8,187 nt of DNA from NCBI GenBank assembly GCA_017523605.1, contig JAFWVZ010000113.1, forward strand, positions 1 through 8,187, read 5' to 3'. Below are positions 1-6,382 of this stretch, piece after piece (within the stretch, counting starts at the first letter, position 1; each line of letters begins with the position of its first letter). Origin of the DNA: Bacillota bacterium (GTDB lineage Bacteria; Bacillota; Clostridia; Peptostreptococcales; Anaerovoracaceae). Under the pieces are notes generated by a model, which did not search any database, was not told the DNA's origin, and was given only the letters and a program-made list of their open reading frames with translations. The position numbers and the translations under genes are program-made.

Positions 1-947
1 GCCTCGTAGCGGAAATCGTGCGCGATCTCGCCGATGCGCACCGGCAGGTTGCGGTAGGAGTGCGGCTGGTTGGCGTAGATGCGCATATGGTGCGGGCAGT
101 TCATCGGGCGCAGGACGTACATCTCGTCCTCGACCTCCATCGCCGGGAACATGTTCTGCTGATAGTGCTCCCAGTGGCCGGAGGTCTTGTACAGCTCGAT
201 CGTGCCGACGCAGGGCGTGAGCACGTGCTGATAGCCGAGCTTGAGTTCCTTGTCGCGGATATAGTTTTCGAGAAGGCGCCACACGGTATAACCCTTGGGC
301 AGGAACATCGGCATGCCGCGGCCCACCAGCTCGTCGGTCATGAACAGGCCCAGCTCGCGGCCCAGCTTGCGGTGATCACGCGCCTTCGCCTCCTCCAGCT
401 TCCGGAGGTACTCGTCCAGCTGCTCCTTCTTCGGGAACGCGATGCCGTAGATGCGCTGCAGGCTCTGGCGCTTCGCGTCGCCGCGCCAGTACGAGGCATT
501 GCAGGCGGTCAGCTTGAGCGCGTTGACCTTGATGCGTCCGGTCGAGTCGATGTGCGGGCCGGCGCACAGATCGGTGAACTCTCCCTGCCTGTAGAACGAG
601 ATGGCCTCGCCTTCCGGCAGGTCGTTTATAAGTTCGACCTTAAAGGGCTCTTCCTTTTCCTTCATGAAGGCGATCGCTTCGTCTCTGGGGAGCTCGAAGC
701 GCTCTATCTTAAGCCCTTCCTTGCATATCTTCTTCATCTCCGCCTCTATCTGCTCCATATGCTCCGGAGTGAAGGCGAAGGGCGCCAGCATGTCGTAATA
801 CCATCCTTCCGCGATGGACGGACCTATGGCCAGCTTAACTTCCGGCCAAAGCCTCTTTACGGCCTGCGCCATGATGTGCGAGCAAGTATGCCAATACGTC
901 TGGCGGTACTCCTCGTTCTCAAAGGTGTATTTATTCTCCTCTGACAT
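1..947 (-). CDS. thrS: Threonyl-tRNA synthetase, TGS-less form, 5' part (runs off left edge)
   Basis: It charges tRNA-Thr with threonine in the cytoplasm and edits mischarged Ser-tRNA-Thr. 315 codons are present; the C-terminal catalytic remainder and anticodon-binding domain lie outside the window. Visible parts, in order, are the editing (SAD) domain with zinc/editing motifs HTCSH (H20xxxH24) and CAGPH (C128xxxH132), then the start of the class II core with RPMNCPHH (the conserved zinc Cys) and a motif 2 FRYE near the edge. In E. coli about 60 residues of TGS domain precede the HxxxH region; here only 19 residues do. An in-frame TAA five codons upstream of the ATG, plus AGGAGG at 954-959, fixes the start and excludes a fused TGS domain. 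The leader is only about 34 nt, so there is no room for a T-box. Codon use changes sharply near codon 115-120 (see findings). Identity is secure. Confidence 0.96.
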   Translation of the reverse strand, partial: MSEENKYTFENEEYRQTYWHTCSHIMAQAVKRLWPEVKLAIGPSIAEGWYYDMLAPFAFTPEHMEQIEAEMKKICKEGLKIERFELPRDEAIAFMKEKEEPFKVELINDLPEGEAISFYRQGEFTDLCAGPHIDSTGRIKVNALKLTACNASYWRGDAKRQSLQRIYGIAFPKKEQLDEYLRKLEEAKARDHRKLGRELGLFMTDELVGRGMPMFLPKGYTVWRLLENYIRDKELKLGYQHVLTPCVGTIELYKTSGHWEHYQQNMFPAMEVEDEMYVLRPMNCPHHMRIYANQPHSYRNLPVRIGEIAHDFRYE

Positions 948-987
948 TATTGTTCCTCCTTATACGTCAAGGTTAAGATTTTGCGTT

Positions 988-1016
988 ATTATACTCCACA
1001 AAACCTTCATTTGCAA
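988..1016 (-). promoter_or_regulatory. thrS promoter (leftward)
   Basis: On the minus strand, TTGCAA (1011-1016), a 17-bp spacer and a perfect TATAAT (988-993) form a sigma-A-type promoter. Transcription should begin near 981, giving a leader of about 34 nt before the thrS ATG at 947. The -35 hexamer is its own reverse complement and is shared with the rightward promoter. Confidence 0.8.
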
Positions 1017-1039
1017 GAAAAAGAGGACTGTGCTATTAT
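1011..1039 (+). promoter_or_regulatory. Rightward promoter for the membrane protein gene
   Basis: TTGCAA (1011-1016), a 17-bp spacer and TATTAT (1034-1039) are preceded by TGC at 1031-1033, giving an extended -10. Transcription should start near 1046, about 64 nt before the TTG start codon. Because the palindromic -35 is shared with the thrS promoter, two polymerases could not occupy both promoters at once. This steric point is inference. Confidence 0.7.
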
Positions 1040-1093
1040 GCCCTTGGCAAAGGCCGGCAGGAAGGCTGCGCAAACGTTTCGGAACGGCTCGTC

Positions 1094-1100
1094 AAGGAGG
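1094..1100 (+). promoter_or_regulatory. Ribosome binding site that sets a TTG start
   Basis: AAGGAGG lies 9 nt before TTG at 1110-1112, in frame with the downstream protein. It is the only strong Shine-Dalgarno in the region. It favours the TTG over the in-frame ATG at 1038, which overlaps the -10 box and would precede the transcript. Confidence 0.75.
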
Positions 1101-1109
1101 ATCTCTCTG

Positions 1110-1799
1110 TTGGAAAAGAAACCTGTTAAAGGTAAGACTCTTAAGGGTAAACTTATAACAGCCGTTACCGCGCTGTCGCTCTTTACGGGCATTACGGCGG
1201 GGTCTGTGTTCGATTCGCCCTCGGAGATAACTCTTTCGGACGTTAAGGAACCGACTCCTGTTGTGGAGGTAGTGGATCTGGGCAAAAAAGATGCCTCTAT
1301 GGAGATCCAGAGCCCCGACGCGGAACTTATCGAAGAAGAGAAGAAGACCCTTAAGCAGCGCATAAAGGAACGCATACAGGCCCTGCCCGCAGGTGTAAGG
1401 ACCGTTGTTGTTCTTCCGCTGTATTTCGTCGGCACGCTCGTTACAAAAGCGGCCGGAGCTTTGTTCTCCTCAGTTATGGCTCCCGTGCTTGCCGCAGTGC
1501 TCAAATGGGTGGTGCTTGCCGCAGTAATACTGGGCTGTGCCGCTCTCGCCCTTAAAGCAATATTTCCGGACATTCCTCTTAAAAAGATCCTGCGTCCCAG
1601 AAACTTCCTTTACGTCCTGATCGGCGTTGCCGCGGTCGCTTTAATAGATAAGGCAATGCCGCTGGTATTTGCCGACTACAGAAAATGGGCAGATGCCGCG
1701 CTGTTCGTGCTCGGCCTTCTTGTGGTGATCATAACCGTAGTTCCGACTGCTGTTGGCATCTCAAGAAAGCGCCGCGAAAAAGCCGGGACCGCTGCATAG
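1110..1799 (+). CDS. Unrecognised membrane protein with N-terminal signal/anchor
   Basis: 229 aa, not matched to any family I recognise. The first 13 residues are Lys-rich (EKKPVKGKTLKGK) and are followed by a hydrophobic segment at about 14-33, resembling a signal peptide or anchor. Residues 35-75 are polar and acidic, and 76-92 (EEEKKTLKQRIKERIQ) look like a charged helix. The rest is strongly hydrophobic, with likely membrane helices near 98-120, 125-150, 165-186 and 193-215, and a basic tail (SRKRREK). With four helices plus a cleaved signal, the positive-inside rule is not clearly satisfied, so the topology is uncertain. The start is TTG, supported by AAGGAGG 9 nt upstream; the frame is open further upstream, but that part precedes the likely transcript. 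It is divergent from thrS across a shared promoter region and convergent with the ParA-like gene after only 18 bp. Function unknown. Confidence 0.8.
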   Translation: MEKKPVKGKTLKGKLITAVTALSLFTGITAGSVFDSPSEITLSDVKEPTPVVEVVDLGKKDASMEIQSPDAELIEEEKKTLKQRIKERIQALPAGVRTVVVLPLYFVGTLVTKAAGALFSSVMAPVLAAVLKWVVLAAVILGCAALALKAIFPDIPLKKILRPRNFLYVLIGVAAVALIDKAMPLVFADYRKWADAALFVLGLLVVIITVVPTAVGISRKRREKAGTAA

Positions 1800-1817
1800 G
1801 CATATTCCCCGACTCCC

Positions 1818-2510
1818 TTATACCGCAAGGCTTTCAGGCGTCTCCGGGGCGTCTTTTATTATGTCCTCGGCTATGGTTTCGATATCTTTTTTGAGCGCCG
1901 CGAAGGGTATGAAGAAGACCCTGCCGATGTCTACACCAAGGCGCTCCGAAACGTACTCCGGAGGGTAAGGACTGTCTGCCGGAAAACGGTCCAGAACATA
2001 ACCGTTAAGTTTAAGCCCCAGTTTTTCGTACAGCGGTCTAAGCCATTCGAAGCGGCGGAAGCTCTCTTCCGAATGGGAGAATACGGCGTAGATGCTGTCC
2101 GAAGCGAACATGGCTCCCAAAGGCAGTCCCTGCCCTATCTCGGATCCGCTGTCGCAGATGACGATGTCGTATTCCGCGGCCATCCTTTTTATGAATGATT
2201 CCGACATGTCCGGACAGAACGCTCCGAAAACAGCGCTCGGGCCGGCTCCTGAAATGACCGACAGATCCCCCCTGCATGCCGTCCTCTCCACAGCACCTTG
2301 CGGCAAAGCCTTTCTGGCGCAGACGTACGGTCTTATGCTTTCCATGGACGCTCCGCTCAGGCAGGTCCCTGCGGATCCCGAATGCGACGCGTGAACGAGC
2401 AGCACCCTCAGATCCTTTCTCTTTTCCGCTACCATCTCCGCAGTGCGCCTGCTGAGCCAGGCGCACCCGCAGGAACTGTCTGATCCGTGGAATGTAAATA
2501 CTTTTTTCAT
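1818..2510 (-). CDS. Degenerate ParA/MinD/CpaE-like P-loop family protein
   Basis: 230 aa. The pattern is that of a SIMIBI-class ATPase of the ParA/MinD/CpaE-TadZ type. A beta strand, MKKVFTF, leads into the loop GSDSSCGCAWLS (residues 9-20) where KGGVGKT is normal. A Walker-B-like strand YDIVICDSGSEIG is at 114-126, followed by the usual SDSIYAVFSHSEES strand/helix. Both Walker A lysines are absent, so normal ATP hydrolysis is doubtful; TadZ-type relatives are also atypical. No tad/flp, flagellar, parB or minC gene is adjacent, so a positioning or scaffolding role is only inferred. I chose ATG 2510 because the likely transcript starts near 2534. An in-frame TTG at 2522 (GGAG 5 nt upstream) would add four residues but would sit almost at the RNA 5' end. 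It is transcribed from its own promoter behind the terminator of the large operon. Confidence 0.75.
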   Translation of the reverse strand: MKKVFTFHGSDSSCGCAWLSRRTAEMVAEKRKDLRVLLVHASHSGSAGTCLSGASMESIRPYVCARKALPQGAVERTACRGDLSVISGAGPSAVFGAFCPDMSESFIKRMAAEYDIVICDSGSEIGQGLPLGAMFASDSIYAVFSHSEESFRRFEWLRPLYEKLGLKLNGYVLDRFPADSPYPPEYVSERLGVDIGRVFFIPFAALKKDIETIAEDIIKDAPETPESLAV

Positions 2511-2540
2511 GACCTTTCCCAAGGCATCTCCCTGCGCGGA

Positions 2541-2569
2541 ATGATACCAAAAATACTGAATAAAAGAAA
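2541..2569 (-). promoter_or_regulatory. Probable promoter of the ParA-like gene (extended -10)
   Basis: On the minus strand, TGG followed by TATCAT (2541-2549) is an extended -10. At 17 bp the -35 position is TTTCTT (2564-2569), a weak match that coincides with the T-tract of the upstream operon's terminator. The predicted start is near 2534, giving a leader of about 24 nt to ATG 2510. Confidence 0.5.
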
Positions 2570-2596
2570 CGGCACGCAGCGATGTGTGTGCCGTTT
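2555..2596 (-). terminator. Rho-independent terminator of the leftward operon
   Basis: Perfect 9-bp arms AAACGGCAC (2567-2575) and GTGCCGTTT (2588-2596) extend inward by two further pairs after one mismatch, leaving a 6-nt loop. On the minus strand the hairpin is followed by CTTTTATT, a U-rich tract; on the plus strand only TTT follows. It lies about 100 nt beyond the mtaD stop and should end the 8187-to-2697 transcript. Confidence 0.65.
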
Positions 2597-2618
2597 ATGT
2601 CTAATATGTGTACCGTTT
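2586..2618. repeat. Short direct repeat, period 22 bp
   Basis: GTGTGCCGTTT (2586-2596) and GTGTACCGTTT (2608-2618) match at 10 of 11 positions and are 22 bp apart, about two DNA turns. The first copy is also the right arm of the terminator. It lies upstream of the ParA-like promoter, so a regulator site is possible, but chance similarity is not excluded. Confidence 0.35.
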
Positions 2619-2696
2619 CCGGCTATCCCTCAGCCTTGCCGCGTGCAGTAAAACATCGCAGCCGTGACGCGCACGCTTTGGCCTCGGCAGCCGGAA

Positions 2697-4079
2697 CTAT
2701 TCGTACAATCTTTCGCTTGCCTTAAGAAGCTTCTCCTTTGCGTCTTCTACGTCTATGGTAAAGAACTCGCCGTCCTCGTAAAGGATCTCTCCGTCCACCA
2801 TGGTCATGCATACGTCGGACGCCTGCGCGCTGTAGATCAGAAGCGCAACGGGATCCAGCGCCGGGAGCATGTGCGGCTTAGTCATGTCTACAGCTATGAT
2901 GTCCGCCTTAAAGCCTTCCCTGAGCACTCCGGTATCCGGGCGGCCCAGCGCCTTCGCGCCGTTTACGGTAGCCATGTCCAGCACCTGCGCGTCCGTAAGA
3001 GCAGTAGGATCGTGCTCCGCGCCCTTTGCCAGAAGAGCCGCCAGGTGCATCTCCTCGAACATGTTGAGGTTGTTGTTGCTTGCAACGCCGTCCGTTCCAA
3101 GAGCAACGTTGACGCCTGCGGCTATCGCCTCGGGTATCCTTGCGTGCCCGTTGCCGAGCTTAAGATTGCTGCTGGGGTTATGCACAAGGGTAACGCCCTT
3201 CTCCGCCATTATCCTAAGGTCCTTATCGGTGACCCACACGCAGTGCGCGGCATATACCGGCTGGTCCAGTATCCCCATGTCCGCGAAATACTCTATGGGA
3301 GTCTTATCGTGGCGCAGTATGCATTCCGCCTGCTCCTTCTGTGTTTCGGAGACGTGGATGTTGACCCTCTTGTGCATTACGGAATTGGCTTCGCTTATGG
3401 CCTTTACGAATTTGTCCGTCGTAAGGTACTCGGAGTGCAGCGAGAAATCCGCCTTAACCCTGCTGCTCGCAACGGCCTTCTTTATCTCCGCAGGAAGGGT
3501 CATGGTCTCCTTGGTCTCCGGAAGCTCCCTCATGGCTTCGGGATTTATGTCCGCCTTGCCCTCCATGACGTTTATGAAGTTGATGCATTCCGCGGTCCTG
3601 GGCCAGTCGCCGGGCTCCAGATCCTTATCGAAGCAAAGCCCCACCCTGCAGAGGTTGGCCTTGATACCGGCTCTGGCGTAGGCCAGCGAAGCCATGAACG
3701 GATAGTCGTACATGTCCGCTATCTGGGTAGTTCCGGAGGCAAGCATCTCCATGCAGGCCCATAATGTCCCTACGTATATGTCGTCCGGAGTCATCTTTGC
3801 CTCTACCGGAAAGATAGCTTCGTTGAGCCACCTGTCCAGAGGAAGTCCGGATCCGGCGCCGCGCACAAGAGTCATTGCCGAGTGTCCGTGAGCGTTTACC
3901 AGACCGGGCATCAGCATCTTTCCGCTCATGTCGCGGACCACGTCGTAGTCCTTTTCCGGAGCATCGAAACCTATGTATTTTATGTATTCTCCGTCTACGC
4001 CCAGACAGGCGTTCTGAAGGACGTTGTATCCGTCCTCCTCGCGCACCAGCACGGACGCGTTCTTAAACAGTGTCTTCAT
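2697..4079 (-). CDS. mtaD: 5-methylthioadenosine/S-adenosylhomocysteine deaminase family amidohydrolase
   Basis: 460 aa, the usual length. A cytoplasmic metal-dependent amidohydrolase of the MTA/SAH deaminase (TM0936-like) type, which hydrolyses the 6-amino group of MTA, SAH or adenosine to the inosine form with release of ammonia. Signature residues are all present: NAHGH (metal ligands H64, H66), IHVSE (metal H242, catalytic E245), AAHCVW (H279), and GTDGVASNNNLNMFEE (metal D330 and substrate loop). A small beta-sandwich formed by both termini is typical (LFKNASVLVREE and GFKADIIAVDM). The start overlaps the stop of the phosphorylase gene (TAATG), with AAGGAG at 4086-4091, six nt upstream, implying translational coupling. 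Exact substrate preference cannot be read from sequence; atrazine-type or guanine deaminase roles are less likely. It is the last gene of its operon. Confidence 0.88.
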   Translation of the reverse strand: MKTLFKNASVLVREEDGYNVLQNACLGVDGEYIKYIGFDAPEKDYDVVRDMSGKMLMPGLVNAHGHSAMTLVRGAGSGLPLDRWLNEAIFPVEAKMTPDDIYVGTLWACMEMLASGTTQIADMYDYPFMASLAYARAGIKANLCRVGLCFDKDLEPGDWPRTAECINFINVMEGKADINPEAMRELPETKETMTLPAEIKKAVASSRVKADFSLHSEYLTTDKFVKAISEANSVMHKRVNIHVSETQKEQAECILRHDKTPIEYFADMGILDQPVYAAHCVWVTDKDLRIMAEKGVTLVHNPSSNLKLGNGHARIPEAIAAGVNVALGTDGVASNNNLNMFEEMHLAALLAKGAEHDPTALTDAQVLDMATVNGAKALGRPDTGVLREGFKADIIAVDMTKPHMLPALDPVALLIYSAQASDVCMTMVDGEILYEDGEFFTIDVEDAKEKLLKASERLYE

Positions 4080-4903
4080 TAAAGGCTCCTTATTATGTCC
4101 GCTACAAGAAGGCTGAACTTAGGTCCGGACTTCTGCGCGATCTCTATTACATCTTCCTCCGAGAGCTTTACGTCCCATATGCCCGCAGCCATGTTGGAGA
4201 TCATGGAAAGACCGAGCACAGGGATACCGCAATGCGCAGCCGTAAGCGCTTCCGTTACCGTGGACATGCCTACGGCGTCGCCGCCGAGTATCCTTGCAGC
4301 CCTTATCTCCGCGGGGGTCTCGTACTGCGGGCCGGTAAAGAAGAAATACACTCCTTCGTGGACGTTAAGCTCCGACCTTGCCGCGCATTCCCTCGCGACG
4401 GCCCTCATGTCCTTGCTGTACATGTCCGAAACGTCGAAGAACCTGGGACCGAAATCGTCCGCGTTGGGACCGCACATGGGGCTGGCTCCGGTCATTTTTA
4501 TGTGGTCTTTTATTATCATTACGTCGCCCGGACGGTAGCTCTCGTTTACCGCGCCGGCGGCGTTGGTAAGGATCAGCCTCTTTACACCCATAAGCTTCAT
4601 TACGCGCACGGGCGCAACGAGCTGCTGGTATTCGTAGCCTTCGTAAAAATGGAACCTGCCGGACATGCACATCATCTTCTTGCCCATCAGGGTCCCGAAG
4701 ATGAACTTTCCGGAATGGCCGGGAGCCGTGGACACAAGGAAGTTGGGAATATCCTTATACGGTATCTCCACGGGGTCTTCTATCTGAGCGGCAAGGCCTC
4801 CCAGACCGGTGCCAAGAATAAGCCCCAGTTCCGGCTCAAAGCCTCCCAGCCTGGACTTAATGTAGTCCGCGGATACCTGAAAATATGCTTTATCGTACTT
4901 CAT
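4079..4903 (-). CDS. punA: Purine nucleoside phosphorylase, trimeric type
   Basis: 274 aa, typical of trimeric class I PNP. It reversibly cleaves purine (deoxy)nucleosides with phosphate to base plus ribose-1-phosphate, in the cytoplasm. Phosphate-site motifs are GTGLG (31-35), PGHSGKF (H63) and GRFHFYEGY (R83, H85). The purine site shows NAAGAVN (114-120), GPQYETPAE (E195, equivalent to human E201), VGMSTVTE (M213) and SMISN (N237, equivalent to human N243). Retention of Asn at the last position points to 6-oxopurines (inosine, guanosine and perhaps methylthioinosine) rather than an MTA phosphorylase, in which Asp is usual. The start overlaps the upstream gene's stop (TGATG), with AAGGAGG at 4914-4920. 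Placement directly before an MTA/SAH/adenosine deaminase gene fits deaminate-then-phosphorolyse salvage. Confidence 0.93.
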   Translation of the reverse strand: MKYDKAYFQVSADYIKSRLGGFEPELGLILGTGLGGLAAQIEDPVEIPYKDIPNFLVSTAPGHSGKFIFGTLMGKKMMCMSGRFHFYEGYEYQQLVAPVRVMKLMGVKRLILTNAAGAVNESYRPGDVMIIKDHIKMTGASPMCGPNADDFGPRFFDVSDMYSKDMRAVARECAARSELNVHEGVYFFFTGPQYETPAEIRAARILGGDAVGMSTVTEALTAAHCGIPVLGLSMISNMAAGIWDVKLSEEDVIEIAQKSGPKFSLLVADIIRSL

Positions 4904-6363
4904 CAGTAGATGTCCTCCTTAACGGTCTCCGGTTTTTCGTCAAGCTCTTCCGGATGCATCAGCAGTGCCTTCAGCCTCTTGAAAGCGGCTGCGTAGTACT
5001 GGCCGTCCACTATCCTTTCGTCCGTCACGACCTTAAAGTCGAAATATTTCTTCTTTACCGGCTCGCCGTTGGAATTCAGGACCGTCTCCGTCCTTTTTGG
5101 ACCGAAAGCTATGAACACCGGAATGTTTCCGAAATCGTACAGGTGATGGTAGATCGGAGGTATGCCCAAAGATCCCATGGACGTTATGAACAGCGATCCG
5201 TGGAACGGGCTGAGATCCGTAAGTTCCTTGGGAATAAGACCGAAGTAATCCAGCAGCTTAAGGAACCAGATGACGAACTTAAGGAAGACACCGGGAATGA
5301 AGTTGAGCGCTCCGGCCAGCTTGTCGAATCCGCTGTCCAGTTCTTCCTCCGCGTTGGCCTCGGTAACGGCCGAGTTGAACTTCTCGTAGACGTCTTCTGC
5401 GGTATCCGACGGGAACATGTCCACGGATACTATGGTCTCCGGGCTGCCGAGCTTCAGGTCCTTTTTGACGACCATCTTAACGGTAAGCATCATCCTCTGA
5501 TAGACCTTCTGACCGGACAGGAAGCGCATTATTCCCGGGTACTCGGCGCACAGGCGTGTGTAAGCAGCCAGAAGAACGTGGGTGGTCCCGAAGTGCTTAA
5601 ACCCGTCCTTGCGCTTTTTATGTATGTACCGTTCTATGCCGGAGGCGTCTATGGAATAGCTTATGAAATTGCTTGCGCCTCCCCTGTTTACCATGATGTA
5701 CGGAGATACCTTGTCCAGCGGAATGCCGCCGCGCACAAGTCTTCCGTCCATGCGGTCGCCGTAGCGGAATCTATACGGATCGCCCTCCTTGGGATCCGGA
5801 AGTTTCCTTGCGGAAAGAATGGCAAAGATGACGCCCAGCACCATGGACGCGTCGGTAATGAACCGCGGATCCTTAAAGATACCCTCAGAGCCTAAGTATG
5901 CGTTGTTTCCGAGCACTCCTGCCATGTTCAGGATCATTACGGCAAAAGGTATCAGCCACACCGCCAGAACGGGTATCCTGGACGATACGCTGCCTTTGAA
6001 CGTAAGGTAGTAGAGCACCATCTGCGCAAGACAGATGATGACGCATACTACGATGAACAGCCCGTAATGAGGAGCGTCCGTGCATTCCGCGGACAGCAGG
6101 CTGTAGAAACAGCTGAGTCCTATGAAAAGCGCAGGCCTTACGGTAACGAAGAAGTACTTTTCTCCGCGCACCGGGAGCCTTACCCCCAGAAGGAACACAG
6201 CGATCAGCGGCGGAACCGCGCCGAAGACCAGAAAGAAAAAGCCTTTCTCGTCCGTCTTCGTAAACCAGACTATCCGGAACACGAAGGAAGCGAGCATAGC
6301 CAGAGATGCCAGCCACACGAAAACGTTGCTGCGGCGGGCTGAATAAGTTGTGATTCTATCCAT
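4903..6363 (-). CDS. Six-helix membrane protein fused to E2-like (CAT-fold) acyltransferase domain
   Basis: 486 aa. The N-terminal half has about six membrane helices (near 13-33, 42-61, 75-92, 100-122, 130-150, 165-184) after a positively charged start, placing the C-terminal domain in the cytoplasm. Residues ~198-475 resemble the catalytic domain of 2-oxoacid dehydrogenase E2: GSLFITSMGSLGIP at 389-402 matches the E2 TNxGSLG region, then IPVFIAFGPKR, then FKVVTDERIVDGQYYA. In true E2 and in chloramphenicol acetyltransferase the motif is D/H-H-R-x-x-D-G; here the catalytic His is Glu449, although Asp453-Gly454 remain. A hydrophobic stretch at 355-376 and HHLYDFG (406-412) recall stand-alone, unassigned E2-like proteins that I remember having DER too. 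There is no lipoyl or E1/E3-binding domain and no E1/E3 neighbour. The start is ATG with AAGGAAAG upstream. Function unknown; acyl transfer by the usual mechanism is doubtful. Confidence 0.8.
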   Translation of the reverse strand: MDRITTYSARRSNVFVWLASLAMLASFVFRIVWFTKTDEKGFFFLVFGAVPPLIAVFLLGVRLPVRGEKYFFVTVRPALFIGLSCFYSLLSAECTDAPHYGLFIVVCVIICLAQMVLYYLTFKGSVSSRIPVLAVWLIPFAVMILNMAGVLGNNAYLGSEGIFKDPRFITDASMVLGVIFAILSARKLPDPKEGDPYRFRYGDRMDGRLVRGGIPLDKVSPYIMVNRGGASNFISYSIDASGIERYIHKKRKDGFKHFGTTHVLLAAYTRLCAEYPGIMRFLSGQKVYQRMMLTVKMVVKKDLKLGSPETIVSVDMFPSDTAEDVYEKFNSAVTEANAEEELDSGFDKLAGALNFIPGVFLKFVIWFLKLLDYFGLIPKELTDLSPFHGSLFITSMGSLGIPPIYHHLYDFGNIPVFIAFGPKRTETVLNSNGEPVKKKYFDFKVVTDERIVDGQYYAAAFKRLKALLMHPEELDEKPETVKEDIY

Positions 6364-6382
6364 GATACTTTCCTTGCCTGAA

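Noticed and set aside
18..944. Plus-strand open frame opposite thrS
   Set aside because: A shadow of the GC-rich thrS frame; no ribosome binding site and no family-like sequence.
981..1109. Extended N-terminus for the membrane protein (TTG 981 or ATG 1038)
   Set aside because: These starts lie in or before the promoter; the strong AAGGAGG points to TTG 1110 and puts a signal-like segment at the N-terminus.
1007..1573. Minus-strand open frame opposite the unknown membrane protein
   Set aside because: Ser/Thr-rich shadow without a ribosome binding site. The plus-strand frame has a promoter, AAGGAGG and clear hydrophobic periodicity.
1745..1860. Bidirectional terminator between the convergent genes
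   Set aside because: I looked for a hairpin with a T-tract around the 18-bp gap. Only 3-5 bp arms and a direct GGCGTCT repeat are present, which is not convincing.
2038..2550. Second minus-strand frame overlapping the ParA-like gene
   Set aside because: Very Arg/Gly/His-rich and without family signal, whereas the other frame shows ParA/MinD strand patterns.
2641..2676. GCGTGC/GCACGC inverted repeat downstream of mtaD
   Set aside because: Six-base arms around a 24-nt loop with no T-tract; likely chance. The hairpin at 2567-2596 is a far better terminator.
2664..3764. Long plus-strand open frame opposite mtaD (366 codons)
   Set aside because: It is antisense to a gene with complete catalytic motifs; the frame is open because the real gene avoids TTA, CTA and TCA codons. 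The translation is Arg/His/Val-rich with no recognisable domain.
4885..5895. Plus-strand open frame opposite the membrane E2-like gene
   Set aside because: Antisense shadow; the minus-strand protein shows E2-domain motifs and membrane helices, while this one shows nothing.
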